Origin: Oscillospiraceae bacterium
GTDB lineage: Bacteria; Bacillota; Clostridia; Oscillospirales; Acutalibacteraceae
Assembly: GCA_003538135.1 (NCBI GenBank)
Contig: DPOR01000007.1
Location: 43,347 to 107,346, forward strand
DNA length: 64,000 nucleotides
Reading direction: 5' to 3'
The first letter of the stretch is position 1. Each line of letters opens with the position of its first letter. Under the pieces are notes generated by a model. The model did not search any database. It saw nothing but the letters and a program-made list of their open reading frames with translations, and had not been told where the DNA came from. This document shows, piece after piece, positions 16,785-23,148 of this stretch. The position numbers and the translations under genes are program-made.

Positions 16785-17375
16785 TTGAAAAACATAAGCA
16801 AAACTCAGATGAAAATATACGAATATCTTATCGAGCGCTCGCAGGACGGGGTGCCGCCCTCGGTGCGTGAGATAGGCGCGGCGGTGGGGCTCAGCTCCAC
16901 ATCCTCCGTTCAGGCGAACCTTGACGCTCTCGAGAAGGCGGGCTATATTCAGCGCGATCCCCTCAAGAAGCGCACTATCCGCATTCTCGGCAGGGACGAT
17001 AACGTCACTCATGTCCCGATAGTCGGTACCGTCACCGCGGGTGCGCCGATACTCGCCGTTGAGCAGATAGAGGGCTACCTCGCCTATTCGGGTCACTCAA
17101 CGAGCGACAAGCCGCTTTTTGCCCTGAAGGTCAGAGGTGAGAGTATGCTCCAGGCAGGCATACTTGACGGGGACTTGGTCGTGGCGGAAAAGACGCCCGT
17201 TGCGCGAAACGGCGAAATAGTCGTCGCAATGATAGAGGACGAGGCGACGGTCAAGACCTTCTATAAAGAAAACGGCCACTTCCGTCTCCAGCCCGAGAAC
17301 GATACCTACGAGCCGATAATCGTCAATGAGGTTTCGATTTTGGGTAAGGTTGTCGCGGTCATAAGATATTATTGA
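16785..17375 (+). CDS. lexA: LexA repressor
   Basis: A 196-residue SOS repressor. The N-terminal winged-helix domain (1-65) includes the recognition-helix region VREIGAAVGLSSTSSVQANL. The C-terminal S24 domain has the autocleavage site Ala85-Gly86 (TVTAGAP), catalytic Ser120 in GESM and Lys157 in EATVKTF, so it should be competent for RecA-stimulated self-cleavage. It starts with TTG, with AAAGGG upstream. It is monocistronic, with an SOS box on its own promoter and a terminator behind it. Confidence 0.96.
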   Translation: MKNISKTQMKIYEYLIERSQDGVPPSVREIGAAVGLSSTSSVQANLDALEKAGYIQRDPLKKRTIRILGRDDNVTHVPIVGTVTAGAPILAVEQIEGYLAYSGHSTSDKPLFALKVRGESMLQAGILDGDLVVAEKTPVARNGEIVVAMIEDEATVKTFYKENGHFRLQPENDTYEPIIVNEVSILGKVVAVIRYY

Positions 17376-17384
17376 TTTATGTTC

Positions 17385-17428
17385 AGCCGGTGCAGGCGTT
17401 TTATGTCTGCACCGGCTTAATTTTTTTC
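17385..17428 (+). terminator. lexA terminator
   Basis: The 11-bp stem AGCCGGTGCAG / CTGCACCGGCT is followed by TTAATTTTTTT. Confidence 0.92.
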
Positions 17429-17548
17429 GACTGTGCGCCCGAAAATAATTATGTGTTCCCAATATAATTTTTCGATTAAATATTGAAAGCAGCGCGGTTT
17501 TATGCTAATATTTCTGTGGCTTTAAAAAATAACACAGGAAGTGAAACA

Positions 17549-18805
17549 ATGACAAAACGCAACATCTTTAAACGCGCGGCAAGCCTGCTGCTCGCTCTGA
17601 TTCTTGTTTTCAGCGCGGGAGTTTCCCTTGCATTTGCCGACGCAAAGGCCGATTCCTACAAATATCCCTGCATCTTTGTCCACGGCATCCTCGGCTACGG
17701 AGACAACGACAAGCTCAACTCCGTCACGCCATACTGGGGTATGCAGTATAAAGAGGATCTGATGAAGTCGCTCAATGCCCGCGGATACGACTGCCACGCG
17801 GCCTCCGTCGGCCCACTGAGCAGCGCGTGGGACAGAGCCTGCGAGCTCTATGCTCAGCTTGCGGGTACGGTCGTTGACTACGGCGCGGCTCACTCCGCAG
17901 AGCATAACCATGCGCGCTACGGCCGCTCATATGTCGGAAAGGCGCTCATAGATACCTTCGGAAAGACCGACAGGGACGGAAATATTATAAAAATAAATCT
18001 CTTCGGACACAGCTTCGGCGGCGCGACGACGAGACTTTTCACCTATATTCTCGCTAACGGCGCGCCCGAAGAGGTCGCGGCGGGCGGCGACGTCTCTGAG
18101 TTCTTCAAAGGCGGAAAGGGCGATTATGTAAACTCCGTTATCTCGATAGCGGCGCCGCATAACGGCACCGTCAGCGCGAATTTCGGCATTGCCGTTTATC
18201 ACGGCGAGTATATCGCCGCTATGATTGCCAATGTCGCGGGCATGGCCGGCAGCAATTATCTCGACCTCAAGCTCGATCAGTTCGGTCTGACCCGCGCTCC
18301 CGGCGAGGGCAGGGCGAGCTTCAATCCCTGCGGTATCCTGAGCTTTGCTCTCTCGAACGACAACTGTCTCTACGACCTCACGCTTCACGGCGCGCAGGAG
18401 CTCAACGCCAAGATAGGCGCTGTTGAGAACGTATATTATTTCTCCTACGCCTGCTGCGGCACAGAGCCTTCGGCGGACGGCAGATTCCAGAACCCGACCG
18501 ATGTGCTCGGCAGCATGGCAGGCACGGGCTGGCTTATAGGCCACATAGCCGGAATAACGGTTGACGGCGTCAAGCTCGAGGGCGATTGGCTCAGAAACGA
18601 CGGCGCGGTGCCTGTCAAGAGCGCACTCTATCCCGAGGGCGAGAAGTATGAATTTATCGTTGACCACGAGGGCGCATATGAGCGCGGCGTGTGGTATGTC
18701 TATCCCGTTGTGGAGAATGCGAACCACAGCACACTGCTCGGCTCAAAGACCGAGAGCTATATCGACCTCTATATGAACCAGATCGATATCGTCAACGCGA
18801 AGTAA
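17549..18805 (+). CDS. Secreted lipase (family I.5/I.6-like alpha/beta hydrolase)
   Basis: 418 residues with a signal peptide (residues 1-30: basic start, hydrophobic LLLALILVFSAGVSLAF, cleavage near AFA-D). The mature enzyme has an oxyanion VHGILGYG near 44-51, a zinc-site-like stretch PLSSAWDRACELYAQLAGTV and HNHARYGRSY as in staphylococcal/Geobacillus lipases, nucleophile Ser155 in GHSFGG, Asp351 in RNDGAVPV, and His393 in NANHST. It is likely an extracellular triacylglycerol lipase or esterase. The ATG at 17549 is chosen because AGGAAG precedes it and it opens directly on the signal peptide; an upstream in-frame start at 17483 has neither. It is flanked by terminators. Confidence 0.9.
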   Translation: MTKRNIFKRAASLLLALILVFSAGVSLAFADAKADSYKYPCIFVHGILGYGDNDKLNSVTPYWGMQYKEDLMKSLNARGYDCHAASVGPLSSAWDRACELYAQLAGTVVDYGAAHSAEHNHARYGRSYVGKALIDTFGKTDRDGNIIKINLFGHSFGGATTRLFTYILANGAPEEVAAGGDVSEFFKGGKGDYVNSVISIAAPHNGTVSANFGIAVYHGEYIAAMIANVAGMAGSNYLDLKLDQFGLTRAPGEGRASFNPCGILSFALSNDNCLYDLTLHGAQELNAKIGAVENVYYFSYACCGTEPSADGRFQNPTDVLGSMAGTGWLIGHIAGITVDGVKLEGDWLRNDGAVPVKSALYPEGEKYEFIVDHEGAYERGVWYVYPVVENANHSTLLGSKTESYIDLYMNQIDIVNAK

Positions 18806-18820
18806 TTAATACAAAACACG

Positions 18821-18858
18821 AACCGCAGTTCACATTTCTATGTGGGCTGCGGATTTTT
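18821..18858 (+). terminator. Lipase gene terminator
   Basis: The interrupted stem CCGCAG..CACAT / ATGTG..CTGCGG is followed by ATTTTT. Confidence 0.8.
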
Positions 18859-18994
18859 AAGCTTGAACGAAGAAAGTTTTCCGCAGTTTAACGGGCTGTT
18901 CACGGTAAATTTTTTTCCTGTTTACATCCTTGCGAGAATGAGATACTATAATAAATAATAGCAAAAATGAAAAGCTTTTCAGGGAGGCATATTT

Positions 18995-19969
18995 ATGTGT
19001 ACGGCAGCAACTTACCGCACGGATGACTTTTATATGGGCAGAACGCTCGACTATGAATTTTCATATGGCGAGGAAATAACCGTTATGCCGCGCAATTTTC
19101 CGCTCTCCTTCCGCCACGGCGGCGGGACGGACAGGCACTATGCGATAATAGGCATGGCTCATGTCGCGGACGGCTATCCGATGTTTTACGACGCGGTCAA
19201 CGAAAAGGGGCTCGGAATGGCGGGACTCAACTTCGCCGCGAGCGCACGCTATTCGGAGCCGGAGGACGGCAAACAGAATGTCGCGCAGTTTGAGTTTATA
19301 CCGTGGGTGCTCAGTCAATTTGCCTCTCTCGAGCAGGCACGCAGCGCTATAGAGAAGATAAACCTCGTCGGCACAACCTATGACAGCCGCTATCCGGCGG
19401 CAAAAATGCACTGGATAATCGCGGACAAAAGCGGCGCGATAACCGTCGAGCCGACGGAGGGTGGGCTGAAAATATATGACAACGCCCCCGGCGTGCTCAC
19501 GAACGAGCCTCCGTTTGATATGCAGCTTTTTAACCTCAACAACTATATGCGCCTCTCGCCCAGGCAGCCGGAAAACAGCTTTTCGGACGCCCTTGATCTC
19601 GGCACATACAGCCGCGGTATGGGCGGATTGGGTCTGCCCGGCGACTTATCCTCGATGTCGAGATTCGTCAGAGCCGCGTTCACCAAGCTCAATTCGCTCT
19701 CCGGAAGCGGCGAGGCGGAGAGCGTCGGTCAGTTCTTCCATATCCTCGGCTCTGTCGAGCAGGTGCGCGGCTGCTGCGAGGTCGCGCAGGACAAATACGA
19801 GATAACCATATACACCTCCTGCTTCAATGCGGACAAGGGCGTGTATTATTACACAACCTACAACAACCGCCGCATAACCGCCGTGGATATGCACCGCGAA
19901 AATCTCGATTCCGACTCCCTCGCCCGATATCCCATGCTCGACAAAGAGGATGTGCTCAGGCAAAACTGA
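18995..19969 (+). CDS. bsh: Bile salt hydrolase (choloylglycine hydrolase family)
   Basis: A 324-residue Ntn hydrolase. Removal of Met1 exposes the nucleophile Cys2 (MCTAATY). The other family active-site residues are present: Arg16 and Asp19 (GRTLDYE), Asn79 (AGLNF), Asn170 (VLTNEPPF) and Arg223 (SMSRFVRAAF). The block LFNLNNYMRLSPRQPENSF and the GLPGDLSSMSRF segment are closer to known gut bile salt hydrolases than to penicillin V acylases. It is predicted to deconjugate glyco- or tauro-conjugated bile acids in the cytoplasm. No bile transporter or hydroxysteroid dehydrogenase is adjacent. The SD GGGAGG lies 8 nt upstream. Confidence 0.9.
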   Translation: MCTAATYRTDDFYMGRTLDYEFSYGEEITVMPRNFPLSFRHGGGTDRHYAIIGMAHVADGYPMFYDAVNEKGLGMAGLNFAASARYSEPEDGKQNVAQFEFIPWVLSQFASLEQARSAIEKINLVGTTYDSRYPAAKMHWIIADKSGAITVEPTEGGLKIYDNAPGVLTNEPPFDMQLFNLNNYMRLSPRQPENSFSDALDLGTYSRGMGGLGLPGDLSSMSRFVRAAFTKLNSLSGSGEAESVGQFFHILGSVEQVRGCCEVAQDKYEITIYTSCFNADKGVYYYTTYNNRRITAVDMHRENLDSDSLARYPMLDKEDVLRQN

Positions 19970-20030
19970 GGCGGCATTTTCTCATATCCGAGCGCCCTCG
20001 GAGGCAAATTAAAGCCGGACAGAACAGCAG

Positions 20031-20063
20031 AAAAATCGGTCACATTTTTATGGCCGATTTTTT
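20031..20063 (+). terminator. bsh terminator
   Basis: The stem AAAAATCGG / CCGATTTTTT is followed by T residues, 60 nt past the stop. Confidence 0.8.
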
Positions 20064-20168
20064 ATATGCATATTTATTAACTTTTTCGACTTCTTATAAC
20101 AATATATTGCTTTTTTGCGATACATTCGTTACAATTAAACTGCAAAGAATATAACAGGGAGGTCTTTG

Positions 20169-20975
20169 ATGAACATACTTGTGACGCTCGACGCAAATTA
20201 TATCCGTCCGCTGTCCGTAATGCTCCATTCGCTTGTCCGTGCGGATAAGTGCCCGAAGTTTGATTTATACATAGCTCATTCGTCGCTGACCGACGAAAAT
20301 ATCGACAGTATATTCCGCGGCATCGACCGCAGCCGCTTCAACGTGCATTCCATACGTCTCTCCCATGAGCTCAATGCCGACGCTCCGACCGAGGACAGGA
20401 TAACAAAAGAGACATATTATCGGCTCACCGCGCATGAATTTTTGCCCGCAGAGCTTGACAGAATACTCTACATCGACCCTGATACGCTGATTCTCAATCC
20501 CATATCGGAGCTGTATAACATGGAGCTCGGCGGCTTCTGCTTCGCCGGCGCAAGCCACACCCACGGCGTGGTCGAGGATATCAATCATCTGCGCCTGAAT
20601 ATGCCCGAGGATTCGCGCTATATCAACGCGGGCGTGCTGATGATGAACCTTGACGAACTCAGGCGCAGCTACACGTCAAAGGAGCTTTTCGACTATATCG
20701 ACAAGAACGCCGATAACCTGCCTCTCGGCGACCAGGATGTTATAAACGCGCTCTACTGCACCAAAACGCGCTATATCTCGCCGGAGATATATAACCTCGA
20801 CGAAAAGACCGCGCTCCACAACCTCAAGACCCATGAGTGGATAGAGAAGAACTGCTCTATTGTCCACTATAACGGCAAATACAAGCCGTGGAAAGAGGGA
20901 TATATCGGCACGCTCGCCTATCTTTGGCACAGGGAAGAGAAGAGTCTGCTCGCCGATGCACAGAGAGAGCTTTGA
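20169..20975 (+). CDS. Glycosyltransferase family 8
   Basis: A 268-residue GT8 enzyme (GT-A fold, retaining). It opens with NILVTLDANYIRPLSVMLHSL, carries the metal- and nucleotide-sugar-binding DPD motif at 103-105 (LYIDPDTLI), then YINAGVLMMNL, GDQDVINAL and the C-terminal IVHYNGKYKPWKEG. It is likely a galactosyl- or glucosyltransferase acting on a surface polymer; the donor cannot be deduced. It stands alone rather than in a polysaccharide cluster. GGGAGG lies 6 nt before the ATG. Confidence 0.9.
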   Translation: MNILVTLDANYIRPLSVMLHSLVRADKCPKFDLYIAHSSLTDENIDSIFRGIDRSRFNVHSIRLSHELNADAPTEDRITKETYYRLTAHEFLPAELDRILYIDPDTLILNPISELYNMELGGFCFAGASHTHGVVEDINHLRLNMPEDSRYINAGVLMMNLDELRRSYTSKELFDYIDKNADNLPLGDQDVINALYCTKTRYISPEIYNLDEKTALHNLKTHEWIEKNCSIVHYNGKYKPWKEGYIGTLAYLWHREEKSLLADAQREL

Positions 20976-20995
20976 GAGCGATTGCCGCTTTGCGC

Positions 20996-21024
20996 TTGTA
21001 AACTTTGCGGAATGTTGGTATAAT
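20996..21024 (+). promoter_or_regulatory. Promoter of the zinc-ribbon membrane protein and TM1266 regulator
   Basis: TTGTAA, a 17-nt spacer and consensus TATAAT lie 37 nt upstream of the ATG at 21061. Confidence 0.75.
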
Positions 21025-21060
21025 TAGAATACTTTAAGGAATCAGGGAGGATACACAAGA

Positions 21061-21579
21061 ATGGCATTTTGCACCAACTGCGGCTCAAAGATAGATGACG
21101 AGGCGCGCTTCTGCCCAGACTGCGGCGCACCCGTTGTGCCCGGAGCGCCTAAGGCAGAGCCGTGGGAAGAGGAAAAGAAGGATTTCGGAACAAAAATCAA
21201 TGAGTTCAACAACACGCCCGACACAACGTCCGAGTTCGACCAAAACGACATTCAGTCGAACAAGGTTATGGCGGTCCTCGCCTATTTGGGAATACTCGTG
21301 CTTGTTCCGCTCTTTGCCGCAAGGGAATCGAGATATGCGCGCTTCCACACGAATCAGGGACTTGTCCTCGCGATAGCCCAGTTCGCATGGACGTTCGTTA
21401 GCAGAATAATAGTCAGCGCTGTCGGAGCCGTCAACGAAACCGTTTCTCTTATTATCGGCGGCGTGTGCAGCTTGGTTAACATCGCGTTTGCGGTGTTTAC
21501 GGTAATCGGAATCATCAATGCCGCCAAGGGCACTGCAAAGGAGCTGCCGATTATCGGAAATATAAAGATTCTCAAGTAA
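21061..21579 (+). CDS. Zinc-ribbon membrane protein
   Basis: 172 residues. An N-terminal zinc ribbon (FCTNCGSKIDDEARFCPDCG, two CxxC knuckles) is followed by an acidic, Pro-rich linker (to about 75), then three to four hydrophobic helices (about 80-100, 115-137, 139-162). The RYARFHTNQGLVLAI segment is found in Tic20/DUF4870-like membrane domains of Firmicutes. The function is unknown. The next gene follows after 12 bp. Confidence 0.75.
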   Translation: MAFCTNCGSKIDDEARFCPDCGAPVVPGAPKAEPWEEEKKDFGTKINEFNNTPDTTSEFDQNDIQSNKVMAVLAYLGILVLVPLFAARESRYARFHTNQGLVLAIAQFAWTFVSRIIVSAVGAVNETVSLIIGGVCSLVNIAFAVFTVIGIINAAKGTAKELPIIGNIKILK

Positions 21580-21591
21580 GGAGATGTTTTT

Positions 21592-21849
21592 ATGCAGACG
21601 ATAGTTGCCGTGATGTCGGTTGTTGTCGAAAAAGAGGAGTCCGTCGAGTCCCTCAACGCGCTTCTGCACGATTTCGGCGAACACATAATCGGCAGGATGG
21701 GAATACCTTACCGCGCAAAGGGCGTGAATATAGTTTCTGTCGCCCTCGATGCGCCGCTCGAGACTATCTCGTCGCTCGCCGAAAAGCTCGGGGCTGTCCC
21801 GGGGCTCAGCGTGACTACCGCATATTCGAGCGTAGTCAGCGAGGAATAA
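21592..21849 (+). CDS. TM1266-family putative [FeFe]-hydrogenase regulator (ACT-like)
   Basis: An 85-residue protein matching the TM1266 family: a ferredoxin-like/ACT fold with VVEKEESVESLNALLHDFGEHIIGRMGIPYRAKGVNIVSVALD, then a GAVPGLSVTTAYS end. The family is called 'iron-only hydrogenase system regulator' because it usually sits beside hydEFG or [FeFe] hydrogenase genes; the molecular role is not proven. No hyd genes are in this window, but hypA lies about 0.9 kb away on the other strand. It is probably co-transcribed with the zinc-ribbon membrane protein. Confidence 0.82.
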   Translation: MQTIVAVMSVVVEKEESVESLNALLHDFGEHIIGRMGIPYRAKGVNIVSVALDAPLETISSLAEKLGAVPGLSVTTAYSSVVSEE

Positions 21850-21876
21850 ACGAGAGCTACGCACGGCATAGAAAGC

Positions 21877-21914
21877 AAAAAGGTCATGGCTTACGGATCA
21901 TGATCTTTTTTATT
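21877..21914 (+). terminator. Terminator after the TM1266-family gene
   Basis: AAAGGTCATG pairs with CATGATCTTT (one G-U pair), followed by TTTTATTT. Confidence 0.7.
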
Positions 21915-21945
21915 TACATTCGGCTTTTTTAAATATTCACTCCTG

Positions 21946-21974
21946 TTGAAAAATCCCGACGAAAGTAATATAAT
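21946..21974 (+). promoter_or_regulatory. Promoter of the histidine phosphatase gene
   Basis: TTGAAA, 17 nt, consensus TATAAT, 30 nt upstream of the start. Confidence 0.78.
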
Positions 21975-22003
21975 TTTAAAAGACTCAACTGCGGAGGCGC
22001 TAT

Positions 22004-22729
22004 ATGAAACTTCTTATCGTTCGTCACGGAGACCCGGATTATTCGATAGACTCGCTGACCCCCAAGGGGTGGCGCGAGGCGGAGCTGCTCAAGGACAGGC
22101 TGACAAAGTCGGATGTCGCGGCGTTTTACTGCTCGCCGCTCGGCAGGGCTAAGGATACCGCGAAGGCTACGCTCGACGCGCTGGGAAGAACAGCGGAAAT
22201 TTTCGACTGGCTGCGCGAGTTTGACGGCTATGTCATAGACCCCGAGAGCGGGGAGCGCACCTACCCGTGGGACAGAACACCCGCGTTTTTGAGCGAGAAC
22301 GACGACTATTACGACAGGGACAAGTGGCTTTCCACCCCGTTTTACAGCAGCGGAGACGTGCCCGAGAAATATAAGACTGTCTGCGACGGCATAGACGGTT
22401 TGCTTGCGCGCCACGGCTATGTCCACGACGGCAAGATGTTCAGAGTCGAGCGGGAAAACACCGACACCGTCGTGATCTTCTGCCATTTCGGCGTAGAGTG
22501 CGTTCTGCTCTCGCATATTATGAAAATTTCGCCCGTTGTGCTCTGGCATAATTTCGTCGCTCTGCCGACCTCGGTGACTACCCTGATAACCGAGGAGCGC
22601 GAGCAGGGGAAGGCTCTGTTCAGATGCAACGCATTCGGCGATATCTCGCACCTCTATGCGGGAGGGGAGCCCGCGTCATTCCAGGCACGCTTCTGCGAGA
22701 CATATTCGAACTTCGACGAGAGACACTGA
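22004..22729 (+). CDS. Histidine phosphatase family protein
   Basis: A 241-residue phosphoglycerate-mutase-like protein. The catalytic RHG motif is at residues 7-9 (IVRHGDPDY), the second Arg lies in CSPLGRAKDTA, and the second His in VIFCHFGVECVLL. The insert between them is longer than in GpmB/CobC. It is likely a small-molecule phosphatase of unknown substrate. It is a single-gene unit with its own promoter and terminator. Confidence 0.87.
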   Translation: MKLLIVRHGDPDYSIDSLTPKGWREAELLKDRLTKSDVAAFYCSPLGRAKDTAKATLDALGRTAEIFDWLREFDGYVIDPESGERTYPWDRTPAFLSENDDYYDRDKWLSTPFYSSGDVPEKYKTVCDGIDGLLARHGYVHDGKMFRVERENTDTVVIFCHFGVECVLLSHIMKISPVVLWHNFVALPTSVTTLITEEREQGKALFRCNAFGDISHLYAGGEPASFQARFCETYSNFDERH

Positions 22730-22740
22730 ATAAAAACATA

Positions 22741-22777
22741 CAGCACCGTTTCAAAAAGAGAAACGGTGCTGTTTTTT
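22741..22777 (+). terminator. Terminator between the phosphatase gene and hypA
   Basis: The stem CAGCACCGTTTC / GAAACGGTGCTG with loop AAAAA is followed by TTTTTT. It lies between convergent genes. Confidence 0.9.
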
Positions 22778-22790
22778 CGCTGTTGCGCGG

Positions 22791-23144
22791 CTACTTTTTA
22801 TCGATAACCGCAATGTCCTTTATGCGCAGCTCGCTGCCTGTCACAAGATAGGTGTCGTCGCTGCCGCAGTACGGGCATTTTTTTGCGTATTCCGTAGTCT
22901 TGTAGGTCTTTTTGCAGTCCTTGCAGTAGGAGATGCCCTCGAGTATGATCATCTCAAGCTCGGCGTCCTTTAAGTACTCCGTCTTTTTCTTCGCCCACTC
23001 GAAGCAGTCCGAAAAGTAGGACGGAACTATCGACGACACCTCGCCGACCTCGAGCGTTAAGCGCGTCACCTTGCTGACGTTATTTTCTCTCGCGAGCTCC
23101 TCCACCTGGTCTATAACGTGGAGAACTATGCCTAATTCGTGCAT
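22791..23144 (-). CDS. hypA: HypA-like nickel metallochaperone
   Basis: A 117-residue protein with the HypA N-terminus MHELG, where His2 and Glu3 are nickel ligands, followed by a zinc domain with two CxxC pairs (YCKDCKKTY and KCPYCGSD). HypA delivers nickel to [NiFe] hydrogenase precursors. It is the last gene of a minus-strand operon, 4 bp after the large iron-sulfur flavoprotein, with no hypB, hypC or hydrogenase in the window. Either the hydrogenase lies elsewhere, or this protein serves the flavoprotein operon as a metal or electron-related partner. Confidence 0.88.
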   Translation of the reverse strand: MHELGIVLHVIDQVEELARENNVSKVTRLTLEVGEVSSIVPSYFSDCFEWAKKKTEYLKDAELEMIILEGISYCKDCKKTYKTTEYAKKCPYCGSDDTYLVTGSELRIKDIAVIDKK

Positions 23145-23148
23145 GAAA

